Positions 26,220 to 35,039 of a stretch of DNA of 53,575 nt are shown in pieces. The DNA comes from an uncultured Erysipelotrichaceae bacterium (lineage in GTDB: Bacteria > Bacillota_I > Bacilli_A > RFN20 > CAG-826). A program made the position numbers and the translations under genes. The stretch is taken from assembly GCA_900315885.1 (NCBI GenBank), contig ONAT01000007.1, positions 1-53,575 on the forward strand. The letters are read 5' to 3'. The stretch's first letter is position 1. The number at the start of each line of letters is the position of its first letter. The notes beneath the pieces were generated by a model. That model was not told where the DNA came from and searched no databases. It worked only from the letters and a program-made list of their open reading frames with translations.

Positions 26220-27956
26220 TTAATCCTCTTTTGAGATTTCAATATGCAAGTCGCGTAGTTGTTGTTCATCAACTGGTTGAGGTGCATTAGACATTGGACA
26301 AACCGCGGATAAATTCTTAGGGAAGGCGATGACATCACGGATGTTATTTGTTCCAGTAAGAATCATAGTTAGACGGTCTAAACCAAATGCCATTCCACCA
26401 TGTGGAGGTGTTCCATAATTGAAAGCATTGATAAAGAAGCCAAATTTATTCTTGATGTCTTCATCAGTCAAGCCAAGAATTTCAAATATTTTCTTTTGAA
26501 CTTTGCCATCATAGATTCTTAAAGAACCACCGCCAGCTTCATAGCCATTAAAGACAATATCGTAAGCTTGAGCGTAAACTTTTGATGGATCAGTATCAAG
26601 ATATTTTAAATCTTCATCGCATGGTCTTGTAAATGGATGGTGATTAGAAACATATCTTTGTTCTTGTTCACTATATTCAAATAAAGGCCAATGGACAACC
26701 CATAATAAATCATAAGTTTCAGGTTTAATTAAACCTAATTCTTTAGCGTAAGCACTTCTTATTGCTCCTAAGCCAAAGCACACATTAGTGTTATTATCAG
26801 AAGCTGCAATAATGATGATATCATTTTCTTTTAAATCCAGTTTATTTTTAAGTGCTTCTTTTTCTTCTTCACTCAAGAATTTAACGAATGAACCTTCAAA
26901 TTCACTATTTAAGTATTTAATAACTGTTACACCTTTTAAAGAGAACTTGCGTGCTTGCATATTAAGCTCATCCATGACTTTACGACTCGTTTTATCCGCA
27001 ACACCATTTACGACAATGCATTTAACGCTTTTGGCGTTTTTAAAAGCTTCAAAAGCGGAATCTTTAAATAATTCTTTCACATCTTGTAAATGCATACCAA
27101 ATCTTGTATCAGGTTTATCAGAGCCATAAACGTTCACGGCTTCATCATATTCCATACGGCGAAGTGGTAACTTAATATCAATACCTTTGACATCTTTCAT
27201 AATCTTAGCAATCAAGCCTTCCATTAAAGTTAAGAATTGTTCTTGATCTAAGAATGATGTTTCAATATCAATTTGGGTAAAATCTGGTTGACGGTCAGCA
27301 CGTAAATCTTCATCTCTAAAGCAACGTGCGACTTGATAATATCTTTCTAAACCACCAATCATTAATAATTGTTTATAAATTTGAGGCGATTGAGGTAAAG
27401 CATAGAAATGCCCTTTATGAATTCTTGAAGGAACTAAGTAGTCACGAGCCCCTTCAGGAGTTGATAGACATAAAATAGGTGTTTCTACTTCTATAAAGTC
27501 ATGAGAATCAAGATATTCATGGACACATCTTACAATTTTGGCTCTTGTGCGTAATATTTCTTGCATACAAGGACGACGTAAGTCAAGATAACGATATTTT
27601 AGACGTGTATCTTCTAATGCATCAGTATTATCATCAATAATCATTGGGGTAGTACTTGCAGTATTAATCAAATTAATCTTTTCGGCGATTACTTCAATTT
27701 TACCAGTTTTAAGTTTTGTGTTCTCTGCCTCTTTTAAAGCGACAACACCTTCGACTTGAATAACATATTCATTACGAATGTCTGGTACCTCGATTTTATC
27801 GGTATTAATCATAATTTGAACAATACCAGTCGTATCTCTTAAGTCGACGAACATAATTGATCCAAGGTTACGCCACTTATGAACCCAACCAAGGAGGGTA
27901 ACATGTTCATTAACATTATTTTCATTTAATCGACCATTATAATGTGTTCTTTTCAT
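26220..27956 (-). CDS. aspS: aspartyl-tRNA synthetase (bacterial type)
   Basis: A 578-residue class II synthetase that charges tRNA-Asp. It has an N-terminal OB-fold anticodon-binding domain (about 1-105, VTLLGWVHKWRNLGSIMFVDLRD), the catalytic core with motif 2 (CFRDEDLRADRQPDFTQID, about 215), the bacterial GAD insertion domain, and motif 3 (GLDRLTMILTG) near the end. The start is ATG 27956, since AGAGGAA is 5 bases upstream; the longer frame to 28019 would overlap the hisS coding end. It starts 10 bases after hisS, and its ribosome binding site lies immediately after a cluster of His codons at the hisS end. Confidence 0.97.
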   Translation of the reverse strand: MKRTHYNGRLNENNVNEHVTLLGWVHKWRNLGSIMFVDLRDTTGIVQIMINTDKIEVPDIRNEYVIQVEGVVALKEAENTKLKTGKIEVIAEKINLINTASTTPMIIDDNTDALEDTRLKYRYLDLRRPCMQEILRTRAKIVRCVHEYLDSHDFIEVETPILCLSTPEGARDYLVPSRIHKGHFYALPQSPQIYKQLLMIGGLERYYQVARCFRDEDLRADRQPDFTQIDIETSFLDQEQFLTLMEGLIAKIMKDVKGIDIKLPLRRMEYDEAVNVYGSDKPDTRFGMHLQDVKELFKDSAFEAFKNAKSVKCIVVNGVADKTSRKVMDELNMQARKFSLKGVTVIKYLNSEFEGSFVKFLSEEEKEALKNKLDLKENDIIIIAASDNNTNVCFGLGAIRSAYAKELGLIKPETYDLLWVVHWPLFEYSEQEQRYVSNHHPFTRPCDEDLKYLDTDPSKVYAQAYDIVFNGYEAGGGSLRIYDGKVQKKIFEILGLTDEDIKNKFGFFINAFNYGTPPHGGMAFGLDRLTMILTGTNNIRDVIAFPKNLSAVCPMSNAPQPVDEQQLRDLHIEISKED

Positions 27957-27966
27957 AAAAATTCCT

Positions 27967-29307
27967 CTATTCTTCGTGATGGCATGAACATTCATGGTGT
28001 TCATGGTCACAATGTCCATGATGTTTCTCTTCTTCTGTATTAAACATCATGTCTAATGTTGATAATAAGTTATCAAGTGGTAGATTTACTTGTTTTTGTG
28101 TATGTAAATCTTTAATTACTACTTCGTTATTTGCAATCTCATTATCGCCGATAATAAGGGCTAATTGCGCATTGACGTGTTCGGCGCGTTTAAATAATTG
28201 TTTAAATGATTTATTTTCTAAACATACTTCAACGCGATAGGCATTAGCTCTTAATACTTGGGCCAAAGAGAAAGCATGTTCAATAGCTTTTTCTCCAATT
28301 GGCATCACGTAAATATCGGTTTTAACTTCAGTATCTTTTAATAAGTTATCTTCTTTCATAACCGCGTATAAACGTTCAATACCAAAAGCAATACCAACGC
28401 CACTTAATTCTGGACCTCCGACTTCGCTAAGTAATGAATCATAATGTCCACCTGCTCCAATTGCTCCAACATCAACACCCGATTCAGTTTGATAATGGAA
28501 TTCAAAGATTATGTGTGAATAATAATCTAAGCCACGAACAAGTGAATCATCAATTTCATAAGGAATACCATAATCATCAAGTGTTTTAGTAATTAACTCA
28601 AATCGTGCTTTAGCGCTAGGAGTTAAGTAATCACGCATTTTAGGAGCGTTAAGCGCTAATTCATGGTCACTAGGAACTTTACAATCAAGAATTCTCAATG
28701 GATTAATATTGAATCGTTCTTTGCAATCTGAGCACATTTCATCTATGTGAGCAGCAAAATAATTTTTTAAAGCTTCACGATAGTTTTCTCTTGATTCTTT
28801 ATCACCTAATGAATTGATAACTAAATTTACTTTTTTAAATCCGAGATAACGTAAAGCATCATAGCCTAACATGATGACTTCTAAATCTTGGAATGGCGAA
28901 GTAACACCGACTGACTCAACACCAAATTGATTGAATTGACGGTATCTTCCCGCTTGTGGTCTTTCATAACGGAAACATGGGCCAACATAATAATTTTTTA
29001 TTGGCAGATCTTTCGTTGCATATAATTTATTTAAAACTATTGAACGCATGACTCCTGCTGTTAATTCAGGACGTAAAGTAATAGAGCGATCACCTTTATC
29101 TAAAAAAGTATACATCTCTTTACGTACAATATCGCTTGATTCACCTACTGAACGAGTGAAAAGTTCGGTATGTTCAATTATAGGTGTACGAATTTGATTG
29201 AATGAATATAAATCTGCGACAGCTTTAAGCACCATCTCAATATAATCAAATCCACGAGCTTCATCATCGAATACATCATGAGTTCCTTTTACAATGTTTA
29301 TTTCCAT
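27967..29307 (-). CDS. hisS: histidyl-tRNA synthetase with a His/Cys-rich tail
   Basis: A 446-residue class II synthetase charging tRNA-His. Class II motif 2 is PCFRYERPQAGRYRQFNQFG (about residue 110), and the family signatures LVRGLDYYSHIIFEF and GGGHYDSLL-type GAGGHYDSLL are present (about 255-290). The anticodon-binding alpha/beta domain covers about 325-420. After the usual end the protein continues with a 22-residue acidic tail containing HHGHCDHEHHECSCHHEE (8 His and 3 Cys in 18 residues), resembling metal-binding tails of metallochaperones. It heads a hisS-aspS-tkt operon behind a T-box. A strong ribosome binding site (GGAGG) precedes the ATG. Confidence 0.97.
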   Translation of the reverse strand: MEINIVKGTHDVFDDEARGFDYIEMVLKAVADLYSFNQIRTPIIEHTELFTRSVGESSDIVRKEMYTFLDKGDRSITLRPELTAGVMRSIVLNKLYATKDLPIKNYYVGPCFRYERPQAGRYRQFNQFGVESVGVTSPFQDLEVIMLGYDALRYLGFKKVNLVINSLGDKESRENYREALKNYFAAHIDEMCSDCKERFNINPLRILDCKVPSDHELALNAPKMRDYLTPSAKARFELITKTLDDYGIPYEIDDSLVRGLDYYSHIIFEFHYQTESGVDVGAIGAGGHYDSLLSEVGGPELSGVGIAFGIERLYAVMKEDNLLKDTEVKTDIYVMPIGEKAIEHAFSLAQVLRANAYRVEVCLENKSFKQLFKRAEHVNAQLALIIGDNEIANNEVVIKDLHTQKQVNLPLDNLLSTLDMMFNTEEEKHHGHCDHEHHECSCHHEE

Positions 29308-29328
29308 AAGTCCTCCTTTAAAAAAATA

Positions 29329-29530
29329 AAAACGCCCATTCTAAGGACGTTTGTTAACGTGGTACCACCTTAGTTCATAATTTCTTATGCACTCTTTTAC
29401 GTTAACGCCGCCCACGTCTATCTTTTCATTGATAAATGTCTCCATAGTGTCCATTAAGTCGTTAATAAATTTTTCCACCAAGCAAATTCTCTCTACAAAT
29501 AACTTCTTAATTAATCTACTTCTATGACGT
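29329..29530 (-). promoter_or_regulatory. T-box riboswitch leader of hisS-aspS
   Basis: On the minus strand the leader contains an AAGTAGA specifier-loop 5' side near 29520, a GGTGGAA stem I loop motif, the T-box antiterminator core GGTGGTACCACG (29358-29369), and a terminator hairpin (29331-29352) with a T-run. Uncharged tRNA stabilises the antiterminator so that the operon is transcribed. The specifier region reads TGGACACTATGGAG. Aligned with the Val T-box of this window at the shared TGGAG block, the codon at the specifier position is GAC (Asp, 29449-29451). It overlaps a His codon CAC (29447-29449). Confidence 0.9.
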
Positions 29531-29534
29531 CAAT

Positions 29535-29564
29535 ATTATAATATTTAAAATATTATAAAGTCAA
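29535..29564 (-). promoter_or_regulatory. promoter of the hisS T-box operon
   Basis: Minus strand TTGACT (29559-29564), 18-base AT-rich spacer, TATAAT (29535-29540). The predicted start falls just before stem I of the T-box. Confidence 0.7.
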
Positions 29565-29591
29565 TTGTTATCAAAAAATACTAAAAAATAA

Positions 29592-29618
29592 AGTGACAAT
29601 ACATAACGCATTGTCACT
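29592..29618 (-). terminator. intrinsic terminator after rel
   Basis: A 9-bp perfect stem (AGTGACAAT / ATTGTCACT) followed by TTATTTTTTAG on the minus strand, 5 bases after the rel stop. Confidence 0.88.
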
Positions 29619-29623
29619 ATAAA

Positions 29624-31798
29624 TTAATGAATTTTACGATGTACTTCATAAACACCAGGTACGTTAATCAAAACATTACTCAAATCACTTAGTGCATGCG
29701 CATCTTTAATTAGAATTGTTGCATCAATTGTGCTGGTCATCGTTTCGGGATGTAATTTGGCGTTTAAGTCCGTAACATTAATCTTATGAATTGAAAAAAC
29801 TGACATAATATCCACTAATAAGTTATTACGGTCATTACATTCAATTTCTAAATCAACCGGATATGTTTTTTCAGCTAAATCAGGATTCCAAAATACTTCA
29901 ATAAGTCGCTTTCCATCTTTAACATTTGGACATTCTTTACGGTGAATTGTAATGCCTTTTCCTTTGGTTATATAGCCCACAATTTCATCACCTGGAATTG
30001 GCGTACAACATGAGCCTAAAGAAATCATTACTTTTCCTGCGCTTTTTACTAATATAGGGTTTGTGGTATCTTTATGAACTTTAGCAAAATTCAAATTGAC
30101 TTTCTTTTTAATGTTTAAAAACTCAATAATATTACTTGCAGCAGGATTTCGATTAGCGACACCTATTAATAAATCATCAAGATTTTCAAAATCATAATTA
30201 TTTAAAACTTTTTGGGAAGACACTAATTCAAGAGCTTCTTTTTCTTCTATTCCGCGGTCTTTAAAGGCATCAATAATTGAATTGCGTCCTTTTTGAATTT
30301 TGTCATCGCGCATTGCATCAGCGTTTTTATCCGCTAAAAACTTACGTATATAGTTTTTTGCCCCATTCGTGCATACAAGTTTTAACCAACCTTCGTTTGG
30401 TCCTGTTGAGGCTTTTGAGGTTTTAATTTCAACAATATCACCAGTTTTTAAAATGGTGCTAAGAGGTACCAAAGCATTATTAACTAACGCTCCAACCGCA
30501 GATTCAAATACTTTCGTATGAATTTTATAAGCAAAATCTAAAGGTGTTGAACCATTAGGTAAATCTACGACTTTGCCTTTTGGAGTAAAGACATAAACAT
30601 TGGCTTCAAAAATATCATGTTTTAACGATTCCATATATGATTTTGCATCACTAGATAGTTCACTAGACATATTGACAAAATCTTTCATCCAATGGAGTTT
30701 TTCTGATATTTCTTTTTGTTCTTTTTGGGCATTATAATTAACGCCTTCTTTATATCTCCAGTGTGCCGCGATACCAGATTCTGCGACTTCATCCATTTCT
30801 TTAGTACGTATTTGTACTTCAAAATATAAGCCCTCACCTGTGATAATAGTGGTATGTAAAGATTGATACATATTAGGTTTAGGCATCGCTATATAGTCTT
30901 TAAAACGATTAAGCATTGGCTTATACATTTGGTGAATAAAACCTAAGATTTCATAACAATTTATTTCTGTCTCTGTAATAATGCGCAAGGCCATAATATC
31001 GTATATTTGGTCAAATTGACGTCCTTTAATATACATTTTACGATACACCGAATAAATAGATTTATAACGCGATTCAATGCCGAGCATTGGTATATGTTTT
31101 TCATATAACATATCGGCAATTCTTTTTTGCAATTGAATAAGGTCTTTTTCGCGGTTTTTAATCCTACTTTCAATAAGGCCTTTAATTTCTTGATATTTTT
31201 CGGGTTCTAAATAAGAAAGCGCAATGTCTTGTAATTCGCTTTTAATCGTATTCATACCTAAACGGTCTGCGATTGGGGCAAATACTTCCATTGTTTCTTT
31301 AGATAAGGCTATTTGACGGTCTGGAGCTAAATACTTAAGTGTTCGCATATTATGTAATCTATCAGCGAGTTTAATAATAATAACACGTATATCTTTAGCC
31401 ATGCCTAAGAAGATCTTTTTATGGTCTTCAGCTTCAAAGTTTTCGCTATATCTTTTGGATAATTTCATACGTTGAATTTTAGTTACGGAATCAACTAAAA
31501 ACTCAACATCTTTACCAAATAGACGTTCGATTTCACTTAATGGAAAATCCGTGTCTTCCACTACATCGTGAAGTAACCCCGCAATAATTGTTTCTGGTCC
31601 TACTTCAAGGGTTGCTAAAATATAGGCCACTTCAATTAAATGATGAACATATGGTTCACCAGATTTACGAAATTGTCCTGCATGCTTCTTTTCCACTAAT
31701 TCATAAGCTTCATTTATTTTTTTACGATCTTCTTCATTTTTGATGTAACGATAATATAATTCTTTTACATCATCGAAAGTATGTAATTTATTTTCCAT
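29624..31798 (-). CDS. rel: bifunctional (p)ppGpp synthetase/hydrolase Rel
   Basis: A 724-residue long RelA/SpoT homologue. The N-terminal HD hydrolase domain is intact (GEPYVHHLIEVAYIL, then GLLHDVVEDT, about residues 43-80). The synthetase domain follows (YKSIYSVYRKM, about 245, and YQSLHTTIIT), so it can both make and degrade the alarmone. The TGS domain (VYVFTPKGKVVDLPNGSTPLDFAYKIH, about 400), a zinc-finger/RIS region with CCTPIPGDEIVGYITKGKGITIHRKEC, and a C-terminal ACT domain (about 650-724) sense uncharged tRNA on the ribosome. The gene follows apt by 8 bases, the same apt-relA order as in Bacillus, tying purine salvage to the stringent response. A small in-frame shadow inside it is not a gene. 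Confidence 0.97.
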   Translation of the reverse strand: MENKLHTFDDVKELYYRYIKNEEDRKKINEAYELVEKKHAGQFRKSGEPYVHHLIEVAYILATLEVGPETIIAGLLHDVVEDTDFPLSEIERLFGKDVEFLVDSVTKIQRMKLSKRYSENFEAEDHKKIFLGMAKDIRVIIIKLADRLHNMRTLKYLAPDRQIALSKETMEVFAPIADRLGMNTIKSELQDIALSYLEPEKYQEIKGLIESRIKNREKDLIQLQKRIADMLYEKHIPMLGIESRYKSIYSVYRKMYIKGRQFDQIYDIMALRIITETEINCYEILGFIHQMYKPMLNRFKDYIAMPKPNMYQSLHTTIITGEGLYFEVQIRTKEMDEVAESGIAAHWRYKEGVNYNAQKEQKEISEKLHWMKDFVNMSSELSSDAKSYMESLKHDIFEANVYVFTPKGKVVDLPNGSTPLDFAYKIHTKVFESAVGALVNNALVPLSTILKTGDIVEIKTSKASTGPNEGWLKLVCTNGAKNYIRKFLADKNADAMRDDKIQKGRNSIIDAFKDRGIEEKEALELVSSQKVLNNYDFENLDDLLIGVANRNPAASNIIEFLNIKKKVNLNFAKVHKDTTNPILVKSAGKVMISLGSCCTPIPGDEIVGYITKGKGITIHRKECPNVKDGKRLIEVFWNPDLAEKTYPVDLEIECNDRNNLLVDIMSVFSIHKINVTDLNAKLHPETMTSTIDATILIKDAHALSDLSNVLINVPGVYEVHRKIH

Positions 31799-31806
31799 AA
31801 TATCAC

Positions 31807-32319
31807 CTAGTATGTTACTAATGATTTAATTTTGTACTTACTTAGTCTTTCTCTTCCACCTAAATTTGTTAATTCGACAACAAAGCAGATACCAACGATT
31901 TCTGCACCTAATTCTTCAAGTAATTTAATGCATGCCTCTAATGTTCCACCAGACGCTAATAAATCATCAACAAGGAAGATTTTATCGCCACTTTTAATAT
32001 CATCCACATGAACTTGTAAAACATCATTACCATATTCTAGTCCATAACAAACAGACATTGTACGACGAGGTAATTTATTTGGTTTACGGAATGGAATAAA
32101 TCCAATTCCTAAATTTGTGGCAACTGGACAACCAAAAATAAATCCCCTTGATTCTGGTGAGGCAATTAATTTAGCACCACATTCTTTAGCAAATTTAGAA
32201 ATCTCTTCTATTGCGTATTTATAAGCAGGACCTTCTTTAATTAAAGGTGTTATATCTTTAAAACTAACTCCTGCTTTTGGAAAATCTTTAATTTCAACAA
32301 TGTAATCTTTTAAATCCAT
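31807..32319 (-). CDS. apt: adenine phosphoribosyltransferase
   Basis: A 170-residue enzyme making AMP from adenine and PRPP. The PRPP-binding loop is IFLVDDLLASGGTLEA (about residues 115-130), and the N-terminal IKDFPKAGVSFKDITPL and ESRGFIFGCPVA segments are typical. The start is ATG 32319, preceded by AAGGTG; a longer frame to 32352 has no ribosome binding site. It precedes rel, as in Bacillus. A TATAAT at 32342-32347 lies 22 bases upstream of the ATG but without a clear -35. Confidence 0.96.
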   Translation of the reverse strand: MDLKDYIVEIKDFPKAGVSFKDITPLIKEGPAYKYAIEEISKFAKECGAKLIASPESRGFIFGCPVATNLGIGFIPFRKPNKLPRRTMSVCYGLEYGNDVLQVHVDDIKSGDKIFLVDDLLASGGTLEACIKLLEELGAEIVGICFVVELTNLGGRERLSKYKIKSLVTY

Positions 32320-32516
32320 AAAAACACCTTCTTCAAGTGTTATTATATACAATTTTTCTTTTTAATAAAAGAAATATAGATACGTGTTGTGGCAAATATA
32401 TAAATATTTAAAAAAATTAAATCAACTTAAAATTAAATATCATAGTCTCTTATAATTTAAAATTAAATACTTAACATAATAGTAACGACACATTAATGTT
32501 TAAAAGTGCATAAAAA

Positions 32517-32544
32517 AAGCCAATTACTAGGAAGTAATTAGCTT
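32517..32544 (-). terminator. intrinsic terminator after the PST-linker lipoprotein
   Basis: A 12-bp stem (AAGCTAATTACT / AGTAATTGGCTT, one G-U pair) with a four-base loop and a run of seven T on the minus strand, 12 bases after the stop codon. The rest of the gap to apt (32353-32516) is AT-rich with nothing recognisable beyond the apt -10 box. Confidence 0.9.
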
Positions 32545-32556
32545 TTATAATTTAAA

Positions 32557-33306
32557 TTATTTAGCTGTATAGAATGAAACAGAGAATACAACGATTCTGC
32601 CACCTGCGCCACCATTTGCAGCTTCAGATGCAATAGTAATTTCATCAGTTGCACTATTTAAAACGAATTCAACATCTTCGCCTGTACCATCAGCATTATA
32701 TGGTGCTGCGACAGCGTCTAAATCATTTACCTTAACAAAGTTTGATGTATTTGTTGGGTGTGATGCATCTATCTTGTAGAATGAATGGCAGTTTACTACA
32801 ACTTTAGCAATATTTGTGCCTTCGTTCATTTTGATTGTAATTGATCCATTGGCTTTTCCTGTGCCGAATTTTAGTAAGCCAGCATGATTGTCACCATATG
32901 CACCACCATTTTTGCTTCCATCAGTAACTGTTTTGACATCTGTAACGGAAGAAACTGCACTTGTTCCACTAGTAACGTTACGATTCATTACTTCTAAAGC
33001 AGTTTCAGTTGTTAAATATGTACCTGTTGCAGTTGTACCAGTAGTAAAGTCATGTGTAGCAACCAATTGATAAGCACCGATTGGCTCTGGTGTACTTGGT
33101 TTTGGTTCAGTTGATGGTTCAACAACTGTACTTGGAGCTGGTGTAGTTGATGGCTCAGTACTTGGAGTTGGTGTAGTTGATGGTTCAACAACTGTGCTAG
33201 GTGCTGGTGTAGAATCTGCTTTGCTTGCAGGTGTTGAAGTATTTGTATTGTTACATCCTGCTAAAGCTAACATAATAATTGGTAATAGAACTAATTTCTT
33301 TTTCAT
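32557..33306 (-). CDS. surface lipoprotein with Pro/Ser/Thr linker
   Basis: A 249-residue lipoprotein. The signal peptide ends in LALAGC, so Cys17 would be lipidated and the protein anchored outside the membrane. Residues about 20-75 are a Pro/Ser/Thr/Glu linker with repeats of STPAPSTVVEPST, which would span the cell wall. Residues 77-249 form a beta-rich globular domain (HAGLLKFGTGKANGSITIKM, then strands ending GRIVVFSVSFY) of a kind I associate with surface lipoproteins of gut Bacillota. Binding target unknown. It is monocistronic, with its own promoter and terminator, and has an AGGAGG ribosome binding site. It may be distantly related to the broken lipoprotein gene at 22.7-24.1 kb. Confidence 0.85.
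   Translation of the reverse strand: MKKKLVLLPIIMLALAGCNNTNTSTPASKADSTPAPSTVVEPSTTPTPSTEPSTTPAPSTVVEPSTEPKPSTPEPIGAYQLVATHDFTTGTTATGTYLTTETALEVMNRNVTSGTSAVSSVTDVKTVTDGSKNGGAYGDNHAGLLKFGTGKANGSITIKMNEGTNIAKVVVNCHSFYKIDASHPTNTSNFVKVNDLDAVAAPYNADGTGEDVEFVLNSATDEITIASEAANGGAGGRIVVFSVSFYTAK
33110..33212 (-). repeat. imperfect 66-bp tandem repeat in the lipoprotein linker
   Basis: The block 33110-33146 recurs at 33176-33212 (offset 66 bases, 22 codons) with a few changes. It encodes the repeated STPAPSTVVEPST segment of the cell-wall-spanning linker. Such repeats can change linker length by slippage. Confidence 0.75.
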
Positions 33307-33341
33307 AAAAATTATAATTCCTCCTTTTCTATTCCTTTAAT

Positions 33342-33371
33342 ATTATACTATATGGTTTTTATAAATTGCAA
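33342..33371 (-). promoter_or_regulatory. promoter of the PST-linker lipoprotein
   Basis: Minus strand TTGCAA (33366-33371), 18-base spacer, TATAAT (33342-33347). It sits about 35 bases before the ATG, followed by the AGGAGG ribosome binding site. Confidence 0.6.
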
Positions 33372-33417
33372 TTAATATATCAAAAACTTAAATAATGTTA
33401 CATTTCGTGAAGATATT

Positions 33418-34995
33418 TTAATCATTTTCAATAATCAAATCATTATTATCCGTAATACGTTTGATGGTAAAATCAAAAGATTTTTTACCATTAAAGCAAC
33501 TATAGCCTAATGTGCCATATAAATTGATGTAATCATATTGTGAGATAAGATTTTCAGAATATGAAAAGCCCATAATTTTTTGATTTAAAGACAAATTATA
33601 AAGAATATGCAATTTGCTCTTTGAGTAAGTTAATGATTTAGCAAGAATATTTTTAATTCTTAAAAGAGGCAATTTAAATCCTTCGCCAAATGGCGCGAGT
33701 GTGCGAAGACAATTATAGTTATCTTCATTAATATCCGTGATTGATATGTCGATAAAATCTTCATTTTCTTCAACAAATGGATTATTTAATGCGTAATCAT
33801 TTAAACGACTTAAAAAGATATCATAATTATCTTTTAAAAGCGATAAGCCACCTGCTTGTTCATGTCCTCCACTTGTTAAGAATAAAGCCTTGTTTTCCAT
33901 TAAAAACTGATTAATCGCAAAGCCGTTTTTTGAACGAGCACTTCCTTTGATAACATTTTTATCATGACTATCATATGTAAATACAAAAGTTGGCTTCTTG
34001 TATTTGTTTAATAAATTATTGGCAAGTAAACCAATAACTCCTTCTTTAATATTTGTAACAATACTTATATAAGGTAATGTTTCATCAATTGTTACATCAT
34101 TAGTTTGATCTTTTGTTAAAGATTTACGTTTTTCGTTAACCTCATTAATAGAGTTATAGATTTGTAAAATACGTGTCTTGTAATTAGTTACAAAGAACTC
34201 GACAAGATGATTAATTGAGGTGTTTTCAACCATTCTTCCGATTGCGTTAATTTTTGGGGCTATTTTTAGGCCAATAACATTTTCATCTATTAAATTATCT
34301 TCGCTTAATAATTTAAATTGGTAATAATTATTCTTATTTAAATAAGAAATACCTAAACGTACAATATCGCGGTTATATGCCTTTAAAACCATCATATCGG
34401 ATATTGTAGCAATACTTGCTAGAGACAACAAATACTCATCATCATAACCTAATAAATATGTCGCTAGCATAAAAGAAACATACGCACCACAACAAACAAT
34501 GTCACCATAATTAGAGATAATTGGATGCAAAATAGCTTCGCAACTTGGCAATTTATCTTGCTTTTCGTGATGATCTGTAACAATTACTTTCATTCCTAGA
34601 TCATAAGCTTTTTGAATAGCTTCAAATTGCGCAATCCCGTTATCAACAGTAATGATTAATTTATATCCTTTTTTATAAAAATCTTCTACTCTTTTAGTAT
34701 TTAAACCATATCCATCTATATAACGCGATGGAATGTAATAACCAACTCGATAATTAAGCATATCAAAACATTTAACAAGTATTGAAGTTGCCATTATTCC
34801 ATCGCAATCATAATCTCCATATATTACAATCTTTTCTTTATTATCAATTGCGTTTAAAATAATGTTTTTTGCTTTTTCCATATCGTTAAATAAACTAGGT
34901 GCAGGTAATTCTAATTCATTAACAGGAACAATTAATTTTTGATATTCTTCTTCTGTTAACGAGTAATATTTTAATATTTTTTCTTTAAAATTCAT
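33418..34995 (-). CDS. recJ: single-stranded-DNA exonuclease RecJ
   Basis: A 525-residue DHH-family 5'-3' exonuclease used in recombination and repair. The catalytic motifs are YGDYDCDGIMATSIL (about residue 60), VTDHHEK (about 140), and the DHHA1 motif SGGHEQAGGLSL (about 380); a C-terminal OB-fold follows. It is shorter than many RecJ proteins (often 560-780), lacking C-terminal extensions. Its ribosome binding site AAAGGA directly follows the secDF terminator hairpin, so it may be expressed by read-through from secDF. The secDF-recJ-apt-rel order follows Bacillus, with the lipoprotein gene inserted. Confidence 0.94.
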   Translation of the reverse strand: MNFKEKILKYYSLTEEEYQKLIVPVNELELPAPSLFNDMEKAKNIILNAIDNKEKIVIYGDYDCDGIMATSILVKCFDMLNYRVGYYIPSRYIDGYGLNTKRVEDFYKKGYKLIITVDNGIAQFEAIQKAYDLGMKVIVTDHHEKQDKLPSCEAILHPIISNYGDIVCCGAYVSFMLATYLLGYDDEYLLSLASIATISDMMVLKAYNRDIVRLGISYLNKNNYYQFKLLSEDNLIDENVIGLKIAPKINAIGRMVENTSINHLVEFFVTNYKTRILQIYNSINEVNEKRKSLTKDQTNDVTIDETLPYISIVTNIKEGVIGLLANNLLNKYKKPTFVFTYDSHDKNVIKGSARSKNGFAINQFLMENKALFLTSGGHEQAGGLSLLKDNYDIFLSRLNDYALNNPFVEENEDFIDISITDINEDNYNCLRTLAPFGEGFKLPLLRIKNILAKSLTYSKSKLHILYNLSLNQKIMGFSYSENLISQYDYINLYGTLGYSCFNGKKSFDFTIKRITDNNDLIIEND

Positions 34996-35013
34996 AAGTC
35001 AATTCCTTTAAGA

Positions 35014-35038
35014 AAAAGACTGCATGAAGCAGTCTTTT
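35014..35038 (-). terminator. terminator between secDF and recJ
   Basis: A 10-bp stem (AAAAGACTGC / GCAGTCTTTT) with TTCAT loop and a following TTCTTAAA on the minus strand, directly after the secDF stop. The T-run is short and the recJ ribosome binding site follows at once, so termination is probably partial. Confidence 0.8.
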
Positions 35039-35039
35039 A

